DNA of 64,000 nt from JBDOQU01 sp039839375 (GTDB lineage Bacteria; Pseudomonadota; Alphaproteobacteria; DSM-16000; Inquilinaceae), in NCBI RefSeq assembly GCF_039839375.1, contig NZ_JBDOQU010000004.1, forward strand, positions 62,001 to 126,000, given 5' to 3'. The position numbers were made by a program, and so were the translations under genes. The notes beneath the pieces are model-generated. The model saw nothing but the letters and a program-made list of their open reading frames with translations. It was not told the DNA's origin and searched no databases. Shown here one piece after another: positions 34,907 through 42,410 of the stretch. Position 1 is the stretch's first letter. Every line of letters starts with the position of its first letter.

Positions 34907-35712
34907 CCGCGGAGCCGCCGATACCATCCCCCGGATATGGCGAATTCGAGATCGACATTCCGGCCGTTTTCAGGCGGCAGCTTCCGGAGATCCTCGAGAA
35001 AATTCCCGCCGCCCCGCTGGTTCTGGAGAACGTGACCGCCCTCCCGGAGAAGGCGCAGGGCGGCTACGTCCTCATGATGGACGGCAAGCGAGTGTATGTC
35101 GGCAAGACGGACGCGGCGGCCGGATTTCAGTCGAGGTTGAGGAGACACTGGAAAAATATCCAGCACCGCGTTGGCCTGAATCCTGAAAGGGTGACCTTTA
35201 AGGCGGTGCGCATCATGGTCTTCCACAACTTCGACGTGGAGGACATTCTCATCAAGAGATTCGCTGAGATCGATGGGAAGCCGCTCATCTGGAATAACTC
35301 CGGGTTCGGCTCCAATGATCCTGGACACAATAGAGAAGGGCAGGAGCCAGCCGCTTTTGACATGCAGTATCCTATCGACATTGACAGGCCGATCGACATT
35401 GGTCCTGGCGAACGATCGATTCTGGCGCTCTTGCTTCAGCTCAAGGGTGGACTGCCTTACCTGTTTAGATACGAAACAGATCTCGCGCCGACGCCGTCAA
35501 AGCCCCACAAGACGGCGCACTTTCGAACGGGGCACGCCAACCAACGCGATACACGGATCACGCTTCCCAAGAACGTGATGACGATGCGGGAGATCATGAC
35601 CGAGATGATCAACACTCTGCCCGATGGATGGCTATGCACTGTGTTTCCCGACAGGGTGATCCTTTATAAGGAGCCGACGCGGTACAATTATGCGAGGGGC
35701 ACAATCCCCTGA
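34903..35712 (+). CDS. GIY-YIG type II restriction endonuclease, Eco29kI family
   Basis: A 269-aa nuclease. The GIY-YIG elements appear as GGYVLMMDGKRVYVGKT (residues 53-69, tyrosines Y55 and Y65), then SRLRRHWKNI (R78, H82), an acidic residue in FDVEDILIKRF (E113) and WNNSGFGSNDPG (130-141), a stretch characteristic of Eco29kI-like enzymes. Those enzymes cut CCGCGG. It is about 50 residues longer than Eco29kI, mainly at the C-terminus. GTG overlaps the methyltransferase stop, the order methyltransferase first being the safer arrangement for the host. Confidence 0.85.
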   Translation: MTAEPPIPSPGYGEFEIDIPAVFRRQLPEILEKIPAAPLVLENVTALPEKAQGGYVLMMDGKRVYVGKTDAAAGFQSRLRRHWKNIQHRVGLNPERVTFKAVRIMVFHNFDVEDILIKRFAEIDGKPLIWNNSGFGSNDPGHNREGQEPAAFDMQYPIDIDRPIDIGPGERSILALLLQLKGGLPYLFRYETDLAPTPSKPHKTAHFRTGHANQRDTRITLPKNVMTMREIMTEMINTLPDGWLCTVFPDRVILYKEPTRYNYARGTIP

Positions 35713-35714
35713 TC

Positions 35715-36167
35715 ATGGTGTCTGATCCAAATGAGCCGCCGACGAGCCCGGAAAGGTCGGCTCAAATGGCGCTGGTCAAGGGCAAAGACACGAAGCCGGA
35801 GATGGTGGTCCGGCGGCTCGCGCATCAGCTCGGCTATCGCTTCCGCCTCCACCGCCGCGATCTCCCTGGACAGCCAGACCTGACGCTCGCCAGCCGACGC
35901 AAGGTCATCTTTGTCCATGGGTGCTTCTGGCATCGGCATGAGGGATGCCGGTCGACCCGCACCCCAAAGAGCCGAATCGATTTTTGGAAACAGAAGTTTG
36001 AGGATAACGTCCGCCGTGACGCTGCGGCGCGAGAAGCGCTGGTCGCCGCAGGTTGGCGGGTGCTTGTGATCTGGGAGTGCGAAGTACGGAATATTGCCGG
36101 GCTGGAGCATCGCCTGCGGGAGTTTCTGGGGCCTCCAGGGCCAACCGCCAATGCTCGCCACCATTAA
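35715..36167 (+). CDS. vsr: Very short patch repair endonuclease (Vsr)
   Basis: A 150-aa mismatch endonuclease that nicks beside T:G mismatches arising from deaminated 5-methylcytosine. The family motifs are KGKDTKPEMVVRRLAHQLGYRFRLHRRDLPGQPDLTL with metal-binding D55, then VIFVHGCFWHRHEGC (H68, H73) and a later WRVLVIWECEV. It starts two bases after the endonuclease stop. It would protect the host from mutations caused by the neighbouring C5 methyltransferase, completing an M-R-V cassette. Confidence 0.93.
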   Translation: MVSDPNEPPTSPERSAQMALVKGKDTKPEMVVRRLAHQLGYRFRLHRRDLPGQPDLTLASRRKVIFVHGCFWHRHEGCRSTRTPKSRIDFWKQKFEDNVRRDAAAREALVAAGWRVLVIWECEVRNIAGLEHRLREFLGPPGPTANARHH

Positions 36168-36242
36168 TGCGACTAGGCTTTCGATGCACGAAATTCGTCA
36201 TTCAGGCAATTCCGCTCGGCCCGCCCCGCCCCGCCCCGAAAG

Positions 36243-36491
36243 TCACGCCGCCCGGTCGAGCGCGTCCGTTGGGAACAATGCCCGCACCAGCGCGCGGCCC
36301 TTGGAGTTGCAGAAGCGGCATCGCGACCGTTCCCCGATCTCCCGAAGGTTCCGGTCGCCATGCAGGCGGGCCAGCATAGCGGCGGAGAGCCGGGCGGTAT
36401 GGCCGCAGGCGTCGCATTCCGCCAGCAGGGGAAGCGACATCGAATGGATGGCCTTGACGCTGAGGTCGGCCTGAGGGCGATGCGTGTCCAT
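36243..36491 (-). CDS. Small zinc-ribbon protein, function unknown
   Basis: An 82-aa protein with two cysteine pairs, CDACGH and CRFCNSKG, about 35 residues apart, which should bind one zinc ion. Between them lies LSAAMLARLHGDRNLREIGERSR. ATG at 36491 is preferred; a TTG eight codons upstream is the only alternative and neither has a strong ribosome site. I do not recognise a named family. It lies between the Vsr gene and the MarR gene and could mark the right border of the restriction-modification block. Confidence 0.6.
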   Translation of the reverse strand: MDTHRPQADLSVKAIHSMSLPLLAECDACGHTARLSAAMLARLHGDRNLREIGERSRCRFCNSKGRALVRALFPTDALDRAA

Positions 36492-36548
36492 GGCGTAAGA
36501 ATGCCATTGGAACAAAAAGGGAACAAGGGGAATTTTCAGGGAGAATTT

Positions 36549-36995
36549 TCACGACAGCGCGCGAAGATTGTCGCGCAGGCGGCCGCCGTCGGAGTCGGGG
36601 AAAAGCCGGTCGACCTCCGCATGGGTCCGTTCCCAGACGGGGAGGGCGCTCGCCAGCAGCGTCCGGCCGTCCTCGGTCAGCGCCAGCCGCCGCCGACGCT
36701 TGTCGGCCGGGTCGGCGGCGGACCGGACGAGGCCGCGCCGCTCCAGCGGCTTCAGCGCCGCCGTCAGGGTCGTGCGGTCCATCGCCAGGACGGAGGCGAC
36801 CGATCCCAGATCCGGCGGCTCCGGCCGGTTCAGCGACATCATCAGCGAGAACTGGCCGTTGGTCAGGTCGAACGGGCGCAGTGCCTCGTCGAACCGCCGC
36901 GCCAGCGCGCGGGCCGCCCGCTGGGCATGGAGGCAGAGGCAATGGTCTCGGACGAACAGGGTCGTCTCGTAAGGGATTGTCGAGGGCTTTGACAT
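36549..36995 (-). CDS. MarR-family transcriptional regulator
   Basis: A 148-aa winged-helix regulator. DNA-binding helices are around LGSVASVLAMDRTTLTAALKPLERRGLV, and the wing is DPADKRRRRLALTEDG. Two cysteines at CLCLH near residue 19 could allow redox sensing, though this is speculative. It is divergent from a GST/VOC/DUF899 operon, and a perfect palindrome lies 12 bases upstream of its start. Autorepression and control of the operon are likely. Confidence 0.9.
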   Translation of the reverse strand: MSKPSTIPYETTLFVRDHCLCLHAQRAARALARRFDEALRPFDLTNGQFSLMMSLNRPEPPDLGSVASVLAMDRTTLTAALKPLERRGLVRSAADPADKRRRRLALTEDGRTLLASALPVWERTHAEVDRLFPDSDGGRLRDNLRALS

Positions 36996-37006
36996 AAGCT
37001 GATTAT

Positions 37007-37018
37007 GTTGATATCAAC
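37007..37018. promoter_or_regulatory. Perfect palindrome GTTGATATCAAC, candidate MarR operator
   Basis: The 12-base palindrome GTTGATATCAAC lies between the divergent MarR start (36995) and the GST start (37064). Its core TTGATATCAA is typical of MarR-type operators in length and AT-rich character. Its position would let one dimer block both promoters. Confidence 0.65.
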
Positions 37019-37063
37019 TTAAAAAAGCAAGCTGAAGCCGCATTCCCGAAAGCGACGACACCC

Positions 37064-37717
37064 ATGCAACTCTATGCCCATCCCTTCTCCTCCTACTGCC
37101 AAAAGGCCCTGGTCGCGCTCTATGAGAACGGCACGCCGTTCGAGTTCCGCATGCTCGACCCCGACCATCCGGAAAATCTCGCGGAATGGGAAGGGCTGTG
37201 GCCGCTCAAGCGTTTCCCGGTGCTGGTGGATGAGGGCGAGACGGTCGTCGAGGCGACCATCATCATCGAGTATCTGGCGCTCCGTCATCCGGGGCCGGTG
37301 ACGCTGATCCCGGAAGATCCGGCGGTGGCGCTGGAGGTCCGGATGATGGACCGCTTCTTCGACAATTACGTCTCCACGCCGCAGCAGAAGATCGTGTTCG
37401 ACAGCCTGCGCCCGGCGGAAGCCCGCGACCGGCACGGCGTCGCAGACGCGCGGGCGGCGCTGGAGACGGCATATCGCTGGCTCGACCGCCGGATGGAGGA
37501 CCGCCTATGGGCGGCCGGAGACGGCTTCAGCCTCGCCGACTGCGCCGCTGCCCCCTTTTTGTTCTACGCCGACTGGACCCATCGGATCGATGATGGGTTC
37601 TCCAACGTTCACGCCTATCGCCGAAGGCTGCTCGACCGGCCGTCCTTCGCCCGCGCGGTGGATGAGGCGCGGCCCTACCGCCCGCTCTTCCCGCTGGGCG
37701 CGCCCGACCGGGACTGA
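37064..37717 (+). CDS. Glutathione S-transferase family protein
   Basis: A 217-aa protein with an N-terminal thioredoxin-like domain (MQLYAHPFSSYCQKALVALYENG, with Ser/Cys at the catalytic region and the cis-proline in KRFPVLVDEGETVVEATII) and an all-helical C-terminal domain with the FSLADCAAAPFLFYADW capping box. Such proteins conjugate glutathione to electrophiles or act in peroxide defence. It heads a three-gene operon under the MarR palindrome. Confidence 0.9.
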   Translation: MQLYAHPFSSYCQKALVALYENGTPFEFRMLDPDHPENLAEWEGLWPLKRFPVLVDEGETVVEATIIIEYLALRHPGPVTLIPEDPAVALEVRMMDRFFDNYVSTPQQKIVFDSLRPAEARDRHGVADARAALETAYRWLDRRMEDRLWAAGDGFSLADCAAAPFLFYADWTHRIDDGFSNVHAYRRRLLDRPSFARAVDEARPYRPLFPLGAPDRD

Positions 37718-37761
37718 TCTCGCGACGCCCCCCTCCCCACCACCTGGAAAGGAGATATGCA

Positions 37762-38187
37762 ATGTCCAACACCGCAACAAAAGACCGGCCGGAAGCCATG
37801 CAGCCCCTCAAGGGCGGGGTGGTTCCCTATCTGACCCTCCCGGACGCGGCCGCCGCGATCGATTTCTACGGGAAGGCCCTGGGCGCAGAGGAAGTCGGAT
37901 CACGGCACCACATGGATGACGGCCGGATCCTCAATTCCCGTATCGACGTCAATGGCGGTTCCATCATGCTGATGGACCCGATGCCGGAGCACGGCAAGCC
38001 GGCGGATTCCGATAGCGGGCTGATGCTGCATCTGCATGTCGACGATGCCGACCGCTGGTTCGATCGTGCGGTCGCCGCCGGCTGCACCGTGCTGATGCCG
38101 ATGGACCTCCAGTTCTGGGGCGACCGCTACGGCATGGTGAAGGACCCGTACGGAATCTCGTGGAGCTTCGGGACCACGCCCGAGTAA
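37762..38187 (+). CDS. VOC-family protein, PhnB/glyoxalase-like
   Basis: A 141-aa vicinal-oxygen-chelate fold protein with LKGGVVPYLTLPDAAAAIDFYGKALGAEEV at the start and WGDRYGMVKDPYGISWSFGT at the end, typical of the PhnB-like subgroup. Metal-ligand positions are not clear enough to claim enzymatic activity. A strong AAAGGAGA ribosome site precedes the ATG. It lies between the GST and DUF899 genes, a combination that suggests a stress or xenobiotic response. Confidence 0.88.
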   Translation: MSNTATKDRPEAMQPLKGGVVPYLTLPDAAAAIDFYGKALGAEEVGSRHHMDDGRILNSRIDVNGGSIMLMDPMPEHGKPADSDSGLMLHLHVDDADRWFDRAVAAGCTVLMPMDLQFWGDRYGMVKDPYGISWSFGTTPE

Positions 38188-38215
38188 GCGTCCCTCGAAC
38201 GAAGGAGACCCGACC

Positions 38216-38926
38216 ATGTCGATCGCCCATGACCTTGCCTCCGCCGCCGAACTGGCGGGGAAAAACGGTGTCCGCTATCCGAACGAAAGCGAGGAATACC
38301 GCCGGGCGCGCACCGCGCTACTGGCCGAGGAGATCGAGCTTCGCCGCCATATCGAGCGGGTGGCCGAACTGCGCCGCGCCCTGCCGCCCGGCGGCGAAGT
38401 CACGAAGGATTACCGCTTCGTGGGAGAGAACGGGCCGACCAGCTTTTCGGGGATGTTCGGGGACAAGCAGACGCTCGTCCTCTACAGCTACATGTTCGGG
38501 CCACAGCGCGAGCGGCCCTGCCCGATGTGCACCTCGCTCCTCTCCTCCTGGGACGGCGAGGCGCGGGATGTCGAGCAGCGGGTCGCCTTCGGCGTCGTCG
38601 CGCGATCGCCCATCGAACGGCTGGCCGCCTTCAAGAAGGAACGCGGCTGGCGCGGCCTCAGGCTCTATTCCGATATGGAGGGCGACTACACCCGCGACTA
38701 TGTGAATGCCGAGGACGCGGACTATCCCGCCTTCAACGTCTTCACCCGCCGCGACGGGACGATCCGTCATTTCTGGAGCGGGGAGATGGGCTTCGAAACC
38801 GCCGACCCCGGCCAGGACCCGCGCGGCGCGCCGGACCTGATGCCGCTCTGGACCATCCTCGATTCCACCCCCGAAGGCCGCGGGACCGACTGGTACCCGT
38901 CGCTGGATTACGGGGGCAGGGGCTAG
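38216..38926 (+). CDS. DUF899 family thioredoxin-like protein
   Basis: A 236-aa protein of the DUF899 group, which has a thioredoxin-like fold. Visible landmarks are an early helical region with ALLAEEIELRRHIERVAELRRALPPGG, the short CPMCTSLLSSWDG with a CxxC-like CPMC, and the C-terminal FWSGEMGF and MPLWTILDSTPEGRG. GAAGGAGA precedes ATG. It is the last gene of the MarR-linked operon and is followed by a repeat element with strong stem-loops that may end transcription. Confidence 0.85.
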   Translation: MSIAHDLASAAELAGKNGVRYPNESEEYRRARTALLAEEIELRRHIERVAELRRALPPGGEVTKDYRFVGENGPTSFSGMFGDKQTLVLYSYMFGPQRERPCPMCTSLLSSWDGEARDVEQRVAFGVVARSPIERLAAFKKERGWRGLRLYSDMEGDYTRDYVNAEDADYPAFNVFTRRDGTIRHFWSGEMGFETADPGQDPRGAPDLMPLWTILDSTPEGRGTDWYPSLDYGGRG

Positions 38927-38932
38927 ATAACA

Positions 38933-39033
38933 CCCCTCACCCTCCCGGCTTCGCCGGGTCCCTCCCTCTCCCACAAGGGGCGAGGGTAAGAAAGGTAGCC
39001 CTCTCCCCTCGTGGGAGAGGGTTGGGTGAGGGG
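38933..39033. repeat. Intergenic inverted-repeat element (REP-like), possible terminator
   Basis: The outer arms CCCCTCACCC (38933-38942) and GGGTGAGGGG (39024-39033) are exact inverse complements. Inside are two perfect hairpins: CCCGGC-TTC-GCCGGG (38944-38958) and CCCTCTCCC-CTCGT-GGGAGAGGG (38999-39021). The layout resembles the mobile or repetitive intergenic elements common in proteobacteria, and the stems could also end transcription after the DUF899 gene. From 39034 to 39286 I see no gene, only regulatory sequence for the importer. Confidence 0.75.
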
Positions 39034-39099
39034 GCGGTTGGTTCCTATAACCTGACCTCTCCGCCGCTTCACAGAAAACGGCGCAACGCGGAAATTTCT

Positions 39100-39115
39100 A
39101 TAACTCCCACGTTAT
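39100..39115. promoter_or_regulatory. PcaQ-box-like site upstream of the aromatic-acid importer
   Basis: ATAACT-CCCA-CGTTAT is a dyad with ATAAC/GTTAT arms. The rhizobial PcaQ box, as I recall it, is ATAACC-N4-GGTTAA; the architecture (two six-base halves, four-base spacer) agrees, and nine of twelve half-site bases match. An exact ATAACC half-site also occurs at 39047-39052. It lies about 170 bases before the binding-protein start. Confidence 0.5.
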
Positions 39116-39286
39116 CTATAAAGCCAAGCTTTTCATTTCTCCCTCATGAGCATCTTTGCCAGAATGGCACCGCTGACGGACATCGAAGCGGGTGGGGCCG
39201 GCGTCGTTGAATTCCGGAACGGTCCCGGACCAATAACCAAAGCCGTGCGGGCGGGGTGCCGGCGCGCCGTCATGAGGGAGGAAAGA

Positions 39287-40462
39287 ATGAATAAGCTGAT
39301 CCTCGCGGCCTCGGCCGCATCCATGCTGCTGGGCGGCGCGGCCGTGGCGGAGACGGTCAAAGTCGGCGTCGTCGGGCCGTTCTCCGGCCCGTTCGCGCTC
39401 CAGGGCCGGAACTTCCAGGCCGGCATCGAAGCCTATATGGCGCTGCATGGCGACACGGTCGGCGACGACACGGTGGAGATCATCTATCGCGACGTGCCGA
39501 CGCCCGACCCCGCCCAGTCCGCCGCCCTGTCGCGGGAACTGGTGGTCAGCGAGGGCGTGCAGTATCTGGCGGGCTATTATTTCACGCCCGATGCCATGGC
39601 CGCCGCCCCGCTGCTGGAGCAGGCGAACGTGCCGATGGTGATCTTCAACGCCGCCACCTCCTCGATCGTGACGGAAAGTCCGTACATCGTCCGGACCTCC
39701 TTCACCCTGTGGCAGACCACCGCGCCGATGGCGCGGGTGGCGCACGACATGGGCTTCGAGAGCGCGATCACCGTGGTCAGCGACTATGGTCCCGGCCTGG
39801 ATGCCGAAGCAGCCTTCACCGCGACCTTTGAGGAGGAAGGCGGCGATGTGGTCGATTCCATCCGCATGCCGATTTCCACCAATGATTTCAGCCCGATCAT
39901 GCAGCGGGTGAAGGATTCCGGCGCGCAGGTGCTGTTCGCCTTCCTGCCGTCCGGCCCGCCGACGCTGGGTTTCGTCAAGGCCTATAACGACAATGGGCTG
40001 GAAGCGGCGGGGGTCACGATGCTCGCCACCGGCGACCTGACCCAGGAATCCGACCTGCCGGTGCTGGGCGAGGCCGCGCTGGGGCTGCGGACCACCTTCC
40101 ATTATTCCGTCGCCCATGAGTCGCCGGAGAATGAGGAGTTCGTCGCGGCGGCCAGCGAGGCGCTGGGCGATCCGGCCCTGCTCTCCTTCCCGGCGGTCGG
40201 CGCGTTCGACGGCATGCATGTCATCTACAAGATGATCGAGGCGACGGGCGGGGAGCAGGACGCCGCCGCGGCGGTCGACGCCGTCCGGGGGCTTGCCTGG
40301 GAAAGCCCGCGCGGCCCCGTCGAAATCGACGCGGAGACCCGGCACATCACGCAGAACATCTATCTGCGGGAGGTCGCTCAGGCGGAGGACGGCACGTACT
40401 ACAACAAGGAAATTCAGACCTTCGAGATGATGGGCGATCCCGGCCTGGCGGTCACCGAATAA
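39287..40462 (+). CDS. ABC transporter substrate-binding protein, LivK type (PcaM-like, aromatic acid uptake)
   Basis: A 391-aa periplasmic binding protein. It has a signal peptide MNKLILAASAASMLLGGAAVAE and then VKVGVVGPFSGPFALQGRNF, typical of the branched-chain amino-acid/amide group. ATG at 39287 is supported by GAGGGAGGAAAG; upstream in-frame ATGs lack a signal sequence. In Sinorhizobium a LivKHMGF-like system (PcaMNVWX) takes up protocatechuate under PcaQ. The pca genes at 47586-55191 and the PcaQ-like box make that role likely here. Confidence 0.88.
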   Translation: MNKLILAASAASMLLGGAAVAETVKVGVVGPFSGPFALQGRNFQAGIEAYMALHGDTVGDDTVEIIYRDVPTPDPAQSAALSRELVVSEGVQYLAGYYFTPDAMAAAPLLEQANVPMVIFNAATSSIVTESPYIVRTSFTLWQTTAPMARVAHDMGFESAITVVSDYGPGLDAEAAFTATFEEEGGDVVDSIRMPISTNDFSPIMQRVKDSGAQVLFAFLPSGPPTLGFVKAYNDNGLEAAGVTMLATGDLTQESDLPVLGEAALGLRTTFHYSVAHESPENEEFVAAASEALGDPALLSFPAVGAFDGMHVIYKMIEATGGEQDAAAAVDAVRGLAWESPRGPVEIDAETRHITQNIYLREVAQAEDGTYYNKEIQTFEMMGDPGLAVTE

Positions 40463-40478
40463 CCTTCGCGCGCAACCG

Positions 40479-40516
40479 GGCGGAGACGCCTTAGAGTAGG
40501 CAGGGGCGTCTCCGCC
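40479..40516 (+). other. Strong intercistronic stem-loop
   Basis: GGCGGAGACGCC (40479-40490) and GGCGTCTCCGCC (40505-40516) form a perfect 12-base-pair stem with a 14-base loop between the binding-protein and first permease genes. No U tract follows. Such hairpins often protect the upstream message from 3' decay or partly stop transcription, so that more binding protein than permease is made. Confidence 0.75.
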
Positions 40517-40533
40517 ACGGGATTTCAGGGTTC

Positions 40534-41397
40534 ATGCAGACAGTTCTCAGCATTGGCGCCGACGCGCTGGCCTACGGGATGGTGCTGTTCGTCATCTCCA
40601 TCGGCCTGTCGGTGACGATGGGGCTGATGAAGGTGATCAATCTCGCCCACGGGGCCTTCGCCATGATCGGCGGCTACATCGCCTCCTACGCCATCGGCGA
40701 TCTCGGCCTCGGCTACGGTTTCGGCCTCGTGCTGGCGGTCGCGGGCACCGTCATCGTCGCCGTTCCCCTGGAAATGCTGCTCTTTCGCCGGATCTACGGC
40801 GCGACGCAGCTCACCCAGGTGCTGATGACCATCGGCATCACCTTCGTCATCATCGGCGTCGCCAATTTCGTGCTGGGGCCGACCCTGAAGACGGTGCCGC
40901 TGCCGGCGCTGCTGGAAGGTCCCGTCGATATCGGTTTCCGCACCATCCCGGCGCACAAGCTGTTCGCCATCGCCTGCGGGATCGCGGTCGCGGCGGCGCT
41001 GTGGGCGCTGGTGGAGAAGACCGGTTTCGGCGTGAGGCTGAGGGCGTCGGTCGACGATGCGGCGATGGCCGGGGCGCTGGGCGTCCGCACGCAGATCGTC
41101 TACGCGGTCAGCTTCGCGCTGGCCATCGCGCTCGCCGCCTTCGGCGGGGTGGTGGGGGCGGAGCTTCTGCCGATCGAGCCCTATTACGCGCTCCGCTACA
41201 TGGTCACCTTCCTTGTGGTCGTCTCGGTCGGCGGTGCCGGCTCCATCCCCGGCGCGCTGCTCGCCTGCCTGCTGCTCGGCGCGATAGAGACGACGGGGCG
41301 CTACCTGATGCCCAGCTTCGGCGAGTTCTTCTTCTATCTGGCGGTGATCGTCATCGTCTGCCTGTTCCCGCGCGGCCTCTTGGGGCGCGCCGAATGA
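40534..41397 (+). CDS. ABC transporter permease, LivH type
   Basis: A 287-aa inner-membrane permease with about eight hydrophobic segments. Family landmarks are SVTMGLMKVINLAHGAFAMIGGYIASY near residue 25 and FGVRLRASVDDAAMAGALGV, the loop that contacts the ATPase. It is separated from the binding-protein gene by the 12-bp stem-loop and overlaps the LivM-type gene by 4 bases. Its likely cargo is protocatechuate or 4-hydroxybenzoate, by context. Confidence 0.9.
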   Translation: MQTVLSIGADALAYGMVLFVISIGLSVTMGLMKVINLAHGAFAMIGGYIASYAIGDLGLGYGFGLVLAVAGTVIVAVPLEMLLFRRIYGATQLTQVLMTIGITFVIIGVANFVLGPTLKTVPLPALLEGPVDIGFRTIPAHKLFAIACGIAVAAALWALVEKTGFGVRLRASVDDAAMAGALGVRTQIVYAVSFALAIALAAFGGVVGAELLPIEPYYALRYMVTFLVVVSVGGAGSIPGALLACLLLGAIETTGRYLMPSFGEFFFYLAVIVIVCLFPRGLLGRAE

Positions 41398-42410
41398 CCG
41401 CGCTGGATGACTCCGCGCCCGGCGTGAGCGCGTCCGGACGCGGCGGGCGGCTGGGCCGGGATCTCCTGGCGCTGGCGGTCATCGCCGCGATCGGCGTTGC
41501 GGGATATTTCCTCCTGCCCAACAATCTGGCGCTGCTCACCCGCATCATCACGCTGATGCTGCTGGCGCTGTCGCTGGACCTCGTCACCGGCTTCGCCGGC
41601 ATCGCGACGCTGGGCCATGCGGCCCTGTTCGGGGCGGGGGCCTATGCCGCCGGCATCGCCGCCGCGCGGTTCGGCATCGCCGATCCGATCGCGATGCTGG
41701 CGATCGGCGCGGTCGCGGGGGCGGCGATGGGGCTGCTGTCCAGCACGGTCATCCTGCGCGGCCACGGGCTGGCGCAGCTTGTCCTCTCCATCGCCGTCGC
41801 CCAGCTCGCCCAGGAAGCAGCGAACAAGGCCTCCTGGCTGACCGGCGGCAGCGACGGCCTTGCCGGCATCGCCCCCGACCCGCTCTTCGGCCTCTTCCAG
41901 TTCGATCTCTGGGGCAAGACGGTCTACGGGTTGGCGCTGGGGCTGCTGCTGCTGGTCTTCCTCGCGCTGCGTCTCGTCGTGCGCTCGCCCTTCGGGATGC
42001 TGTGCCGCGGGATCATGGAGGATCCGGTGCGCGTCCGCGCCATGGGCGCGCCGATCTATTCGACGTTGATGAAGATGTATGTGGTCTCCGGCGCGGTCGC
42101 CGGGCTGGGCGGGGCTTTGAGCGCCATCTCCACCCGCGTCATCGGGCTGGACAGCCTGTCCTTCAACCTGTCGGCGGAGGTGCTGGTGATGCTGGTGCTG
42201 GGCGGCATCGGCAATCTGTTCGGCGCGCTGGTCGGCACGCTCGTTTTCGTCTGGTTCGAGGATCTGGTCTCTTCCATCAACCCGTTCCACTGGCTGACGC
42301 TGGTCGGCCTGCTGCTGATCGCCGTGGTGCTGTTCGCGCCGCGAGGGCTGACCGGCGGCGTGGTGGACATAAGGGACCGGCTGCGCCGGCGCGGGGGAGG
42401 GGGCGCATGA
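41394..42410 (+). CDS. ABC transporter permease, LivM type
   Basis: A 338-aa inner-membrane permease. ATG at 41394 overlaps the LivH stop (ATGA), which sets the start. Family landmarks are LALSLDLVTGFAGIATLGHAALFGAGAYAAG and the cytoplasmic loop SPFGMLCRGIMEDPVRVRAMGAPI, followed by helices ending in LLLIAVVLFAPRGLTGG. It pairs with the LivH-type protein to form the channel and overlaps the LivG gene by 4 bases. Confidence 0.92.
   Translation: MTALDDSAPGVSASGRGGRLGRDLLALAVIAAIGVAGYFLLPNNLALLTRIITLMLLALSLDLVTGFAGIATLGHAALFGAGAYAAGIAAARFGIADPIAMLAIGAVAGAAMGLLSSTVILRGHGLAQLVLSIAVAQLAQEAANKASWLTGGSDGLAGIAPDPLFGLFQFDLWGKTVYGLALGLLLLVFLALRLVVRSPFGMLCRGIMEDPVRVRAMGAPIYSTLMKMYVVSGAVAGLGGALSAISTRVIGLDSLSFNLSAEVLVMLVLGGIGNLFGALVGTLVFVWFEDLVSSINPFHWLTLVGLLLIAVVLFAPRGLTGGVVDIRDRLRRRGGGGA

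Noticed and set aside
33737..36167. Restriction-modification block as part of a prophage or integrative element
   Set aside because: I see no integrase, tRNA, direct repeats or transposase at its borders; only the promoter and composition hint at transfer.
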